A stretch of DNA of 64,000 bases from Inonotus obliquus (taxonomy: Eukaryota; Basidiomycota; Agaricomycetes; Hymenochaetales; Hymenochaetaceae). Position numbers and translations under genes: made by a program. The first letter of the stretch is position 1. The number at the start of each line of letters is the position of its first letter. The DNA lies in assembly GCA_032164295.1 (NCBI GenBank), contig JAJHTX010000011.1, forward strand, positions 1,116,001 to 1,180,000, given 5' to 3'. The notes beneath the pieces are model-generated. The model saw only the letters and a list, made by a program, of their open reading frames with translations, was not told where the DNA came from and did no database searches. Below are positions 11,567 to 23,474 of the stretch, one piece after another.

Positions 11567-12236
11567 CAGGAAAATACCGTTCCTTTAAACACCAATTACA
11601 AACTCGCCCCCAGGTCTTTCCACACACAACTTTTCAGAAATTAAAATACATTTTCATGGAGTATACTATAGGAGACACATGCTGATTTTTTTCCAAGCCG
11701 GAAGGTGTGCTGGAAAAATAGATATGGACCTGGAAAGAAACAAGGGCCCCTGTCACGGAAAACGACTCCTTTGAACACCTTGTGACGTAATGTCACGCCA
11801 ATATCAATTACACTCCGGTTGTAATGAATTGCCGAGATATCTTATTTTGTCAGCACGCCGATCATTTTGACTATCACACTCTTGAGATTTTCTTACAATA
11901 TTAATTGATTGAGCAGCAGTTTCTCCCTGAAACTTGGAGTGAAAGTAGACTATGTAGCATACTTTTAGACTATCAGGTTATCTATACAGTTAAATAACAG
12001 GGGGAATTGCAGGAGGAATTGGTTTCGACTCAGGTCTGTGAATTTCACCAAATATCAGCACTGTATAAATTTTCCAGACTCAACAGCTTGCTCAAATTTC
12101 TTGTAAATTTGCAGACTCAGTGATACATACTATCCTTTGGTTCATGCATGTTTATGAGATGATAAGTGAAGAATTGAGTGAGAAAAGTCATGGTGTTCAA
12201 AGGAACGGTACTGTTTAAAGGACCGGTATTTTCCTG
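11567..12236. mobile_element. MITE, 670 bp, TA target duplication
   Basis: Terminal inverted repeats begin CAGGAAAATACCG and continue with TCCTTTAAACA at both ends, one mismatch in about 25 bases. TA lies immediately outside on each side (11565-11566 and 12237-12238). Subterminal copies of the motif CCTTTGAACACC occur at 11768 and, inverted, at 12192. There is no transposase ORF. TA duplication plus CAG ends fit a non-autonomous Tc1/mariner-type element. Confidence 0.75.
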
Positions 12237-14103
12237 TAATCCATTGGAATATTGTCCAACCGGTAAAGCGCCAGTCCGAGTCATCACAATAATTAAAACG
12301 CGGAGTTGTCTTTAAAGCCTAATATTATACAAACATCGAATATCGAATATTGAATGTCATTTTCGCATGGTAGCAAGTCAGCCGATTACGGTGCGGATCG
12401 AATGAAATGTGGCAATGCAGTACCGTGACAGGTAATAGGTATGAACTCACATTGTCTCTTCATTCGTCAGTAGATCCTTGTGTCCACCCCATACTTTTTT
12501 TTCGCGCCGATGAGGACTACACTGGGCAAAGTCGGCTTCTCAAAAAGTTGTGCCACAATACTTTTGTTGATGATTACAGTGCCATTAATTGATGATTACA
12601 GCCGCATGAAGTGACTGGTTGCTTTGCGGTCGTTGCATTAGTAGCAATATATCACGCAATGTATCAGAATTGAAAGGTACGTACAGAAATAGGGAGCTTG
12701 ATCTTTGGGGATCTGTGTAGTGATATCGACGCAGTAAGCATTGAATCTTTGGCGAGTTCGTCCATCTCGACAGTGATGAGATCTTACGCAGTTCAGCAAA
12801 TGACCAATTTTCGATAACTAAGTAACGGCGCGGGTGTAAACGTGGACGGCATATTCCTCATCCAGATGGATGCATGCCGAGATAAGTAGTGGAGTCGAGT
12901 CGGCGGAATTGCGGCTACTTAAGCTTGGCGATGGCATGATACCCAAGGTCGCCGGCGCCGTAATTATAAAGCTGCGGGAAGGCGAGGTCTATCAGTGTAT
13001 CACTCCAACGTGGTGTGAAACGCCAAGTCCTCCAATCTTCTAAAGCTTGGACGGGTCTTCTTTCCTCGCCTCGCAAAAACGTAAATTGCATGGTGTGAGA
13101 ATCCAGGCTGGAGTAGTGAATAGCAACATTAAGGCGTAAGACAGACAAGATTGTCTGAAGGACATGTTCAAGAACTATTCAAGAATTCCCAAGGATTTCA
13201 CAAGTAGGTTGAGACTCTTGTAGTTCCTCTCCAGACACTTAGAGCTTCAATCGTAAAGCTAACAAAAGGAGAATCCCTACCAAGAATATGCGATTCGGCA
13301 GAAGCATGCTAGTGGACCTTCTGGTGCTGGTGCGATACATTTCCGCCTTCAAGTTGCGTGTAAGACTATGTAAGACTGGAAACCGTTTGGAGTAACCGTT
13401 GCGGGCGCTCGTTGGCCGAGGCTCAAACCAAATGCGACAACATGAATGGATGATGGTGACGAAACGCCAAGATAGCGCCGCACGTGGCAGCGCTGATTGT
13501 TCAATCGAAGTGCTGAAAGGAACCGATAGATACGAGTAAGTTTCAAAATTACACCCTGCAAAGAGGAGGATTCTCATTCAGCTCGAGGACATGAAATATT
13601 CACCAATGCTTTAGAATTGCTACCGTTTGCGATGGCGATCCAGGGTTCAGGCGGTGTATCACCGCGACCTGGGCGCTTGACATACCTGAGGTGTGTGTAC
13701 CCAAATGGAAGCCAAGCAGATTGGAAGTTTTCAACATTGTGATGGAAGCTAGAGGCTTAGCAGTTACAAGTGAGACTCGCTGTGAAATGCCCGAGCTGCT
13801 ACATGAATGTTTAAAGTCGAGAAAATAGAGAATAAAGATTCGCTGAAAGAATGACGTCTGACGATCAGGTCAAAGTTTACTGTACCCGTGTGGGAAACGT
13901 GTCCGCCGCAGTAATGATTCCGAGGAGCCGGGGGCCGAAAAGAACCCAGACTACTGGATTAGAAGAAGCCATGATGCCGAACAGGATGCCGATCACTTTC
14001 CTTTCCTTTCAGGAACATTGACTCATCGGAGTTTGAATATGTATCATAGTTGTATAAGCCTTGGCTTAGTTGCTTGCTCACTCCCTTCATATCGTCACCG
14101 ACG
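12237..14103. other. Gene-poor stretch upstream of the large gene
   Basis: Minus-strand ORFs at 12915-13148 and 13239-13577 have no recognised domain and do not join to neighbours. The sequence just before 14104 should contain the promoter of the large disordered-protein gene. Nothing else is recognised. Confidence 0.45.
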
Positions 14104-17100
14104 ATGCCAGTCTCGTCCCCAGCGCCGCTCTCGTCGCGGTCGCAGTCATCCCACGCGCACACTCCGATGACCTACGAGAAGTTCAGGCCAAAGTTCCCTC
14201 TCGATCCCTTTGCTGCCGTCGACCAAGCATATGACACTCCTGCGCCCGCACGTGCGCCATGGACTCTCGACGTAGATGCACTCCCCCTCCCCTCGATCCT
14301 CCAACATGAACAACGTGTAATCCTCATCATCGGTCGTGAGTGCACAAACCTCTACTATTCTACAATCGTATTGTTGACCAGAAACTCTGCTTTGCAGAAC
14401 CAACTGCCGCTTCTTTGGCCCCTTTATTCGCCTCCGCACAACTAGCATATTCCCTTCTCATAATCGCGGGCCATCGTCCACCGGCGCTCCCTTTTGAAAC
14501 CTATCCATCCGTGTATACTCTCCGCTTGCGTGCGCCTCTCGCAGTCGCAGATGCCGGTGCTACTCGTCTCATCGGAGTTCTTGAATGGGCTTTGCAAGTT
14601 GCAAAGCTATGGCGTACTTCAGGCGGTCCGAAAAAACAGGAACTCATGGAGGAGGTGAGTCCGGGTTCCCAGAGCGTGCCAATAGGCCAGACGTTTGGTA
14701 GGCTGCGCTATAGTGCTATGCCAGAGTCTCAGCAAGATTATCCCTCCTCATCGGCCTTGTCTCCGGCTGCGTCAATGACCAGCCTTGCGCCCTCGACAGC
14801 AAGGAGATCAAGTAGATTTTCTCTCTTTAGACGCCAAAGCACCCTTTCTCTGGTTCCGGATCCTGCGAATGCGAGGCCGTTTGATGCGTTGTTACACTTC
14901 CTTCCTGCAGACGCGCCAGAGAAGGCTCGTCTCAAAGCTATGATCCTTGTGACTACGCTTACACGCCCATACCTCGCCGTACCCCCAATACGTGCGCGTT
15001 CTGCGCGTTTCTATTCCGATTCGAATATGAGATCGTCGAAATCAGGGAAACGTTGGAGCTTCTTCCGTAGTTCATCTAACTTGTCGACCTCAACAACAAC
15101 ACTCGGTGCGAACCTGTCGAGGAGCACTCTGGACCTCAACGAGGGATCCAGAACGGCGCATAGCTCATTGACGAATCTTGCCCTGCTGCGCGCGCGAAGG
15201 TCGCGGCTTCTCCACCTCATGCCCTCGGCCCCGGCAACCCTCAGGCCACCTTATTCCGGTTCTTCTCGGCTTCTTGCATCATATCCAACCGCTGCGCAAA
15301 CCCAGGCCCATTTAATAAGAAGCATCGAAGCATTTCTACTTTCATTCTGCTTTTCGGTTTCTCCCGAACTGCCCACCCCGATCGCTGGTTTTGCATCTAT
15401 CGATGGAGAGTGTCCAAAGGCGCGTCCTTATGTTCTCCCTGCGATGGCCTTGGGAGATGTCTTACAGGTAGAAATCGATGATGATGAAGAGGAAGAGGAA
15501 AATGAAGACGGGGATGCTGGGAAAAAGCGAAGAACCGAATGGACTCTTGCGGACCTCATACTCTCCGGCGCGTTGGAAAGCGAAGCCGAATCCGCTCGCT
15601 TGAGCGGGAGCTTACGATCGGGCAATGATATTCGCCTTATTCCAAGCGAAGGAGGTAAGGGTAAGGAGCGGGAGGTGGACGAGAAGGTGAAGGTGACCAA
15701 CTCGGAGTGGACAACATATCGTGCATGGATAGGGAGTGTGCGTGAGATTGTAGTCGTACAAGGTGCCTCGAAACAGATGGAAGAGGCGCATACAGCTCCT
15801 CTTAGATCGGCCTCACAGCCGTTATTACCATCTCAAGCCAATTCTCAGTCATATTCGCCCCCGTCACAAGGTTCTTCGCGTGCAGAGTCGTTCCAGTCTC
15901 GTCACACCTTGCATGCCAACTCTGGTCAGCTCCAGACAAACCGTTCACAAGATCAACCCTATTTCTCTCGTCAAACTGGCTCGAATCCAGCTGCGAATGC
16001 AACTTCTAAATTATATGTTGATACTAGACGAAGATCGAAGAAGACTGGGTATCAGTCTTTGGCGATTGAGAAGAGGCTTCCAACGCCACCGGAAGACGAG
16101 AACGAAGAGCTTGAAGGAATGGAGATTCTAGAGGCGTCCTCGACTATTTCAAACGCGACGAGCTGCACGCGCTCTCCTATTGACGACGGTGAAAGTGTGG
16201 AGGGAGGGCTGGTTGGAACTAGCAGAGCGGGAGCAGGGGATTATGGACTCGTAGAGGTGCCGTACAGACGGTCTTCTGAGAGGACTGGCCCCAGAGATGG
16301 TCTCCGCCAACAACTTGACTCGTATTCACGTCCTTCGCAACCTTCCTCCTCACAGTCCTACTATCAAGTAGTGGCATCCCCTCCTGCGTCGCCGTCCTCA
16401 ATCTCTACTGCTCGAGACAATCCATCTCGCCAACACTCTTCAAGGCACCAGAATCAATATACGGCAGGGCGATCTTTGCCTCGTCGACACGAGGAATACG
16501 AAATGGAGGTCGTCCCGGGGAGAGATGGGCGGTATGATGGGGTCGATGGGCAACAGCAGCAGTGCTTGGTGAACGGGAGTCTCCCTACTCCGCCTGACTC
16601 CGAAAGGGCTTCATTTGAGGGTATAGTATCTGACGCTGTTTCTCCGTCCTCCGCTTCTGCTTCACGGCCTCGGGAAAGCGAACGAGCAGGTGACAGTAAT
16701 GTGCCCTTGCCTCGTAGTGAAAGAGATAGAGGTAGAGAGGAGAGAAAGCGTGATCGGGTGAAGGACGCGCAGAAGTATGAGGGTGAGAACGTACGCCAAC
16801 GCGACCGAGAGCGAAGGAGACGATCTTACTCACAACCTTCGCGTCCTGAACCGGCTCTAGTTGTTGACGACCGCACTCCACCGAGAAGAGCAAAGACAAA
16901 GCCGAATGAACGTGGTTCGTCAAGAGATCGTGAACGGGATCGAGATGCGTCGGAGCGACGTACCTCAGACGTCGGCGATTTATTGAAGAAACCTCTACGA
17001 CCCGATTCCAGACGAAATCCTGCGAGTTCCAGTGAAGAACGCGATCGAGGAGAGCGTCGACAGTCAAAATTAGAGAAAACCCGCAACAGGCCAGACATGA

Positions 17101-17393
17101 AGAGGGACGGGAGCTCTTCTACTGAGGAACGTGAACGACGTAGGGGTGGTAATAGCTCAGGCGTTAAAAGAGTGCCTGTACCAGCAATAGAGGACGTTTT
17201 ACCGACGCTTCCGCGAGAGTCACGAATGAGCCGAAGTAAGATGGCTCAGGCCAATTCGCAGCCGAATAGTCGAACAGGTGGTCTTTCATCTAGCAAGGCC
17301 AAGGGCTTAGGTGCTGGTACTGGGCCTTCTCAACGCGATAATGCGAAGTGGAAGTTTTGGAAGGACGGAGCCAAATCCGTTTTACATGTGTGA
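14104..17393 (+). CDS. Large disordered Arg/Ser-rich protein, parent of the array fragments
   Basis: Two exons, 14104-14335 and 14398-17393, are joined by a GTGAGT...CAG intron and give 1075 residues. I do not recognise a named family. The first 250 residues look folded: TYEKFRPKFPLDPFAAVD, ATRLIGVLEWALQVAKLW, RPFDALLHFLPADAPEKARL. The rest is low complexity: an acidic run (DDDEEEEENEDGD), Ser/Gln/Pro-rich parts, and a C-terminal 300 residues dense in Arg, Glu, Asp and Ser, reminiscent of RS/RE-rich nuclear proteins. A nuclear role is inference from composition only. The 3' half (from about 15500) plus downstream sequence has been copied at 20156-21378, 24691-26271, 50740-51252 and 62429-63678. 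This is the only copy with exon 1 and an uninterrupted frame, so it is taken as the source gene. Confidence 0.75.
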
Positions 17394-18938
17394 GATGATT
17401 CTGGGATCATGAGGCTTGGATGGCACACCGAATACGTCTGTCGATAATCGAGGTCGGTCGAACCTCTTCTTATTTTCCCCTTCCTTTGTCGAGCTTTTTA
17501 TCCTTGTCGGACTCTTTACTGGTTCTCACCTTGCATTCACACACAGCCTCGCTCTTCTTGATCTCGAAGACTATTCTTACCCATTGATCGTCTTTCCTTA
17601 TATCGTTCTTCATTATTCCATTATTCTTGGCCAACGTCCCTTTCTCCATTTCCATTTCCACTTCCACTCATCACTTGATTTTGTGATCTCGACATTCTCA
17701 GGGTTAGATTGGTCATCTACATCATTACTAGGGAGGTTTTTGAACGGCTGTGCACGTTTTCCACATTCTTAAATCTTAATTATCCATCCACATTTCCCGA
17801 CATTTTCACCACTTCTTCACCATTTCTTTCTCTTGCTAGTTCGTCTTCACACGCACATCTTGGTATCGTATTATTTGACCACTCTTCACTTTCTTTATGC
17901 TCAAGAAACAAGCAGACCCTTTCTTTCGGTTCTCGCATTTGCATGATCTCGGTTTGAACCTTTGAACTATTACACTGGTAGCCGTTCGTTCTTTGCTTTG
18001 GCCATGGTCAATCGTGATCGTCATGGTTGCTTAGCGACTTAGCGAAACCGACGACCTTAACGCTTACTAGTAACTTCAACTTCTTCAGGTACTCGAATTT
18101 GTTCGTACATAATGTAATTAGTTGTTCCTACATAGTTCGCCTCTATTCCCTATTCCCTATTGCCTGTTCTCTGTTTTCTTTGGCTTTGGCTTTGGATAAC
18201 CGACAATATTATACCAGTCTAAAATCTGTTTATTTTGTGTGGGTATCGATTTGTTTGGTTTGGAATGTATTACTGCTCTTACCGTATGTGGAAAGTGATC
18301 GGCGATATAGGACGCTGAATCGAGTTTGGGCTCTTGCCCTTACCACGACACTCACATGGCACCAAGCTCCTCCTTGGATCCCACCAATCTTGTCACTCGT
18401 GAAGCTGAAGAGGTAGGGCTGCTTTTGGCACTTGCATTGACTCGCTCGTTATTACCAGGATTCCACTAGTACTAGTACTGACAGGAAGACTCGTAAGTTA
18501 TAAGTTATAATTTATGCTATCCTATTCAAAGGGGAGCAAATAAATATCCAGATACAGCAAGGATACTTAAATAAGAGAGAGAGTGGTAGGAATATCGGGC
18601 GTATGCATATGGAGAGAAGAAATAGAAATAGAAGAGAAAAAGAAAAAGAAAAGACGCTTGCGCCTTTCATGAGAAGAGAAGGTGCCAGTGGGTTGCCGTC
18701 AAGGGGACTCCCGAGGTCAATCTGCAGCTGCCTGCAGCTAGGCCGTTTCTTTACAAATGACTTGATCGACCTCAGTGTTCTCCGTCTACACTTGAGGCTA
18801 CTCCAGCTTAACCTAGCGGCATGGAAGAAAACGATGGAACGGGAACGAGCGAATAGGGGTGTCTTGGATTTGAAATAGATCTGAAGCGAAAACTGAAGGG
18901 ACGCAGTGGTGGTAAGAAACGGTATTCGCGGTGAAATA
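17394..18938. repeat. Convergent intergenic segment, first copy of the array flank
   Basis: Lies between two converging genes (large gene and coiled-coil copy A), so it holds both 3' UTRs. It includes pyrimidine-rich DNA, short runs of TATTCCC and TTTGGC hexamers (three units near 18180), and a TAGTACTAGTACTG stretch near 18470. A strongly conserved block TATGCTATCCTATTCAAAGG lies at 18513-18532. The whole segment recurs downstream of every other array copy. Confidence 0.7.
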
Positions 18939-19562
18939 TTATCCCGCATCACTTATTCTTGCTTCTCCGGTACGTAGGCCCATACTCCTGAGGTAATCAT
19001 CATCGAGGATCTTCCGCATTCCTTTTAATACTTTATTGTGAGTTTCCTCGAGTTCCTGCATTAGTTGTCTATCATTTTCGGTATGCCCACTTTTCTTTCC
19101 TAAAGCTTGCTTCAATTCGTCACTTTGAACAAATTTGAGATGGTCATTGCAAATATTGTATTCTTTTTCAGCTTGTTCCTTAGTTTGTTTCAACGTGGAT
19201 TCTCGAGTTTCAATATACTTTATAATGTCTGCAAATTCATCTTCAGTCCCCCAGAACTTGTTGCTACGTGTCTTTCCTTTATTTTCCCGGGTGACTTCCT
19301 TGAGTTTTGTACATGAATCTAAGACTTCTCCTATTACAATGCGTACGGCATTCAGTTCGTGTTTCATCAGAATTAGATATTCCTCTGTATGCCCCCGAAG
19401 CTGCACAAAATCAATCCCTTTCGAGTCCTCCGTTGGGGTTCCTGGTCTTGATCCGGATGCATTCCGGGGTTTCTTTCCTTTGGGTATTAATGGTGACGCT
19501 GCCCTCTTCTTTGATTCTTCCACCTGTTGTGAATGTGCCATAGGATCTTTAGGGGAAGGCAT
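18939..19562 (-). CDS. Coiled-coil family protein, array copy A (207 aa)
   Basis: Single-exon ORF from an ATG at 19562. The family is not recognised. The N-terminal 50 residues are basic and disordered (KKPRNASGSRPGTPTEDSKG). The remaining 150 are heptad-rich, highly charged helix. Motifs shared with copies C and D are LKFVQSDELKQAL and a C-terminal LDDDYLRSMGL. There is no signal peptide or membrane segment. A TATA box lies 85 bases upstream at 19647-19653 in a promoter shared by all array copies. It is convergent with the parent large gene. Between 19394 and 19473 the DNA is exactly identical to copy C (28241-28320), while sequence on either side is diverged. This suggests gene conversion. 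Confidence 0.7.
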   Translation of the reverse strand: MPSPKDPMAHSQQVEESKKRAASPLIPKGKKPRNASGSRPGTPTEDSKGIDFVQLRGHTEEYLILMKHELNAVRIVIGEVLDSCTKLKEVTRENKGKTRSNKFWGTEDEFADIIKYIETRESTLKQTKEQAEKEYNICNDHLKFVQSDELKQALGKKSGHTENDRQLMQELEETHNKVLKGMRKILDDDYLRSMGLRTGEARISDAG

Positions 19563-19700
19563 TCAAGTTCAAGTTGCTGACGGTGACTCCCAATTGTAGC
19601 TTGCAAAATATTACAGTGGCATTGAGGTCGAGAACCAGGGGCGCATTTTATATTGTTACGTTGTCCTCCATGTCGAAGTTTGCTTTTCTTTTCAGCTTTG
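19563..19700 (-). promoter_or_regulatory. Conserved core promoter and 5' UTR of copy A
   Basis: Minus-strand TATAAAA at 19647-19653 is followed by GCGCCCCTGG and, near the start codon, GGGAGTCACCGTCAGCAA. The same order and spacing (about 72-90 bases from TATA to ATG) recurs at copies B, C, D and F. An insertion of about ten bases just before the ATG is specific to copy A. Confidence 0.65.
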
Positions 19701-19786
19701 TTCTTGAACGATAGTCTGATAGCAACTACGTGTGACTAATTGAGCAATGAAGTAATAAGTATGTTATTATTACTCATAACTTCGCC

Positions 19787-19838
19787 ACAAATTCGTTCGC
19801 TATTGCCAAAGTTAGTCTCAGGCTGATTGTGGCGTAAC
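19787..19838. promoter_or_regulatory. Conserved upstream inverted repeat (candidate operator)
   Basis: Arms CGCCACAA and TTGTGGCG lie about 35 bases apart, roughly 230 bases upstream of copy A. The same pair occurs at 23345-23387 (copy B), 28911-28952 (copy C) and, with altered arms, 30893-30937 (copy D). It may be bound by a dimeric regulator or form a cruciform. That role is inference. Confidence 0.4.
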
Positions 19839-20155
19839 TTTGAAGTTTGGATGGAGGCGAGGTGCAAAATGACCACAGGAAGGGTTGAATGAGTTCTGTA
19901 TCTGGTGATGTCGTTCTCCGTTGCAACAGTCACAGTCATTTGCGTTAGTGACGATAGTGTGACACTCCCCTGATGGGGGAAGTGAGTAAGTAAGTGAGTA
20001 TGCGGCGCCACCCTTACTACATTTGGAGACTGATCGGCGGTAGATTTTTCCCACGTTGGATCGTCCGCTCACTCGTCAGCTTCCGAGTCCACGTCCTTAA
20101 ACATGACCCTAGTTCTGGTGGTATGTCGACATTTCCAGCATCGCGGAACTACCTT

Positions 20156-21378
20156 AAATGAAGACGGGGATGCTGGGAAAAAGCGAAGAACCGAATGGAC
20201 TCTTGCGGACCTCATACTCTCTGGCGCGTTGGAAAGCGAAGCCGAATCCGCTCGCTTGGGCGGGAGCCTACGATTGGCTTCACAGCCGTTATTACCAACT
20301 CAAGCCAATTCTCAATCATATTCGCCCCCGTCACAAGGTTCTTCGCGTCTTCACGCAGAGTCGTTCCAGTCTCGTCACACATTTCATCCCAACTCTGGTC
20401 AACTCCAGACGAACCGTTCGCAAGATCAGCCTTATTAATCTCGTCAAACTGGCTCGAATCCAGCTGCGAATGCGACGTCTAAATTATATGATGTCACTAA
20501 ACGAAGATCGAAGAAGACTGGGTATCAGTCTTTAGTGATTGAGAAGAGGCTTCCAACGCCACCGGAAGACGAGAACGAAGAGCTTGAAGGAATGGAGATA
20601 CCAGAGGCATCCTCGACTATATCAAACGCGACGAGCTGCACACGTTCTGCTATTGACGACAGTGAAAGTGCGGAGGGAGGGCTGGTTGGAACTAGCAGAG
20701 CGGGAGCAGGGGATTATGGACTCGTAGAGGTGCCGTACAGACGGTCTTCTGAGAGGACCGGCCCCAGAGATGGTCTCCGCCAACAACTTGACTCGCATTC
20801 ACGTCCTTCGCAACCTTCCTCCTCACTGTCCTACTATCAAGTAGTGGCATCCCCTCCTGCGTCGCCGTCCTCAATCTCTACTGCTCGAGACAATTCATCT
20901 CGCCACCACTCTTCAAGGCACCAGAATCAATACGCGGAAGAGCGATCTTCACCTCGTCGACACGAGGAATACGAAATGGAGGTCGTCCCGGGGAGAGACA
21001 GGCGGTATGATGGGATCGATGGGCAACAGCAGCAGTGCTTGGCGAACGGGAGTCTCCCTACTCCGCCTGACTCCGAAAGCGAACGAGTAGGTGACAGTAA
21101 TATGCCCTCGCCTCATAGTGAAAGGGGTAGAGGTAGAGAGGAGAGAAAGCGTGATCGGGTGAAGGACGCGCAGAAGTATGAGGGTGAAAACGTACGCCAA
21201 CGCGATCGAGAGCGAAGGAGACGATCTTATTCACAACCTTCGCGTCATGAACCGGCTCTAGTTGTTGACGACCGCACTCCACCGAGAAGATTAAAGACAA
21301 AGCCGAAAGAACGTGGTTTGTCAAGAGATGGTGAACGGGATCGAGTTGCGTCGGAGCGACATACCTCAGATGTCGGCG
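20156..21378 (+). pseudogene. Truncated copy of the large gene's 3' half (array unit 2)
   Basis: Begins at the equivalent of parent position about 15500 without exon 1 or a promoter. It matches the parent to about 16976, then jumps to sequence equivalent to 18028 in the flank. Parent bases 15621-15810 are missing; the deletion ends coincide with two GATCGG repeats. The 190-bp loss and further substitutions break the frame (an early stop follows RSQDQPY). The 282-codon ORF at 20535-21383 is only the leftover open part. Not a functional gene. Confidence 0.85.
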
Positions 21379-22405
21379 CTTAGCGACTTAGCGAAACCGA
21401 CGACCTTAACGCTCACTAGCAACTTCAACTTCTTCAGGTACTCGAATTTGTTCGTACATGAAGTAATTAGTTGGTCCTACATAATTCGCCTCTGTTCTCT
21501 GTTTTCTTTTCTCTGTTCTCTTTGGCTTTGGCTTTGGCTTTGGCTTTGGCTTTGGATAACCGACAATACTATTCCAGTCTAAACTATGTTTATTTTGTGT
21601 GATCGAGTTCGGGGTTGCCACCGCTTCTCACGCTGGTGGCATTTAGCTTCACCGACCTACCTTGACCATCAAATACTATAAATACTAGTACTGGACTACC
21701 GGTGAACTCGCTGGTGTCTTTGTTCTCTGCTCTGTTCTGTTTTGTCACTGACATGACCAAATCGTGAAATAGTTTAGGGGTTGGTGACCACTGCTAGTGA
21801 CGAGTCGGAACTGCTCACGACACTCACATGGAAGCAAGCTCCCTGTCCTTGGATCCCATTGCCACCCGTGAAGCTCGAGAGGTATGTCTGCTTTTTGCAC
21901 TTGCATTTACTCGCTCGCTATTACCAGGATTCCACCAGTACTAGTACTGGCAGGAAGACTCGTAAGTTATAATTTATAATTTATGCTATCCTATTCAAAG
22001 GGGAGCAAATAATACAGCAAGGATACTTAAATAATAGTGGTAGGAATATCGGGCATATGCATATGGAGAGAAGAAATGGAAATAGAAGAGAGAACGAGAG
22101 ACGCTTGCGCCTTTCATGAGAGGAGAAGATGGTTTGCCGCCGTCAAGGGGCGTCTCGAGGTCCGAGTCAATCTGCAGCTGGGCCATTGGCCCTATTATAC
22201 AAACACGCTTGAGGTTACTCCAGCTTAACCTAGTGGGATGAAATAAAATGATGAAATGGAACGAGTATATGGGATTTGAAATGGATTTGGAGATGAAGCT
22301 GAACGGGATGAGGATCGTGGTAAGAAGCGATGTTGATATCCGCGGGGGATGTAACCTTCGCGGTGAAAAATTATCCCTTATGGTTCAATGCATCGTTTCT
22401 TGCTT
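21379..22405. repeat. Array flank, unit 2
   Basis: Copy of the intergenic segment 18028-18938. It contains the longest TTTGGC hexamer run of the window (21521-21555, nearly six units), the TAGTACTAGTACTGG stretch, and the conserved TATGCTATCCTATTCAAAGG block near 21983. Confidence 0.75.
21521..21555 (+). repeat. TTTGGC hexamer microsatellite
   Basis: Five full TTTGGC units plus a partial one. The corresponding sites have three units near 18180, a degraded run near 27050 and four complementary units at 61630-61653, so the run length varies between array copies. Confidence 0.9.
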
Positions 22406-23176
22406 TCAATTTATTTTTGCTAAAAATCTAGAGAGATAATCTTTATCAAAACACATCAGTAAATAATCACGTGCTTGTGTATAGATCTCCCTGTCCTTTT
22501 TGGCTGCTTCAACAAGGTTCAGGAAATAGTTGTACTCTTGTCTAACTTCCGTATCAATCCTGTCAAGTTCCTTGATGGCCTCTGTACTAATTTCGGATTG
22601 AAGCTTGCTAGTGATCTTCTCAATTTCATCCCAGTTCTTCTTCAGTCGTTGGCGCTTTGGCAACGAATCTTGTCCTCTATTAATCGCTTCCCTGAATTCT
22701 GTAGCTTGTCTTAGGAGGTTTCTTGTGTGACACATTTGTTCGAACAGTCTTTCTTTTATCTCGATTAGATAAACCGAAGTCAACCACTCAAGGTCTCCAA
22801 CCTGAGAAGGTGACTTGCGCAGTTCATCATCAGGATTGGGTTCATTTTTGATTGGTGGTCCCCTGCGAATATTTGAAGTCGAGCGTTGGACACTTCTTTC
22901 ATAATGACCTGGCCTGGAACGTCTCGATGGTTCGTTCCCTCGTGGTGCTCGCTGGACTTCTTTGCCGCCGGTTCTTCTATTCGGCTCACCGACTCTTTGC
23001 TTGAATGGCACTAGTGCTCCATCATCCTTAACACTAGCAACACTAGTACTATTATCCGAATCCGAATCAGAAACGTCATGGGCCCTGCCGCGGAGTGGTT
23101 TATGCCCTCCCTTCTCTGGTCCTCGTCCTCTTTTCCAACTCCCCAGCCCGCGTGGAGAATCTCTTCTGGAAGACAT
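22406..23176 (-). CDS. Coiled-coil family protein, array copy B (256 aa)
   Basis: Single-exon ORF from an ATG at 23176, in the conserved promoter context (TATA at 23248-23254). The N-terminal 120 residues are basic, Gly/Arg/Ser-rich and disordered, with a DSDSDNST acidic patch also seen in copies C and F. The C-terminal 130 residues are charged helix. It ends FDKDYLSRFL, the copy-B version of the family C-terminal motif, but lacks the FVQS/KLKQAL motif of A, C and D. Coding sequence hardly aligns with neighbours although the upstream 300 bases are nearly identical to those of copy C. No known domain was recognised and the function is unknown. Confidence 0.68.
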   Translation of the reverse strand: MSSRRDSPRGLGSWKRGRGPEKGGHKPLRGRAHDVSDSDSDNSTSVASVKDDGALVPFKQRVGEPNRRTGGKEVQRAPRGNEPSRRSRPGHYERSVQRSTSNIRRGPPIKNEPNPDDELRKSPSQVGDLEWLTSVYLIEIKERLFEQMCHTRNLLRQATEFREAINRGQDSLPKRQRLKKNWDEIEKITSKLQSEISTEAIKELDRIDTEVRQEYNYFLNLVEAAKKDREIYTQARDYLLMCFDKDYLSRFLAKIN

Positions 23177-23474
23177 TGCTGACGGTGACTCCCAATTGCA
23201 ACTTGCAAGATATTATAGCGGCATTGAAGTCGAGGACCAGGGGCACATTTTATACTGTTACTTTGCTCTCCAAGTCCAGCTTTGCATTTCTTTCCACCTT
23301 TGATAGTGACAGTCTGACAAGCGTGACTGATTGAGTAACCATTACGCCACAAATTCGTTCGCTATTGCCAAAGTTAGTCTGATTGTGGCGTCACTTTGAC
23401 GTAGACCACAGAATGGGTTCTGTATTTGGTGATGTCGGTCTCCTGTGCAATAGCCGTTTGCATTGGTGACGATA
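23177..23474 (-). promoter_or_regulatory. Conserved promoter region of copy B
   Basis: TATA at 23248-23254, the 5' UTR motif GGGAGTCACCGTCAGCAATG, and the CGCCACAA/TTGTGGCG inverted repeat at 23345-23387. It is almost identical to the region upstream of copy C apart from one indel. The MITE at 23475 splits it from its distal part (24137 onward). Confidence 0.65.

Noticed and set aside
12915..13577. Minus-strand ORFs in the gene-poor stretch
   Set aside because: Short, no recognised motif and no coherent exon chain. Could be relics, but unsupported.
20535..21383. 282-codon ORF as a separate Arg-rich protein gene
   Set aside because: It is the surviving open part of a truncated copy of the large gene, without exon 1 or promoter and with a frame-breaking deletion just upstream.
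21521..21555. TTTGGC run as a CRISPR-like or regulatory array
   Set aside because: Simple hexamer microsatellite of variable length in the array flanks, with no spacers.
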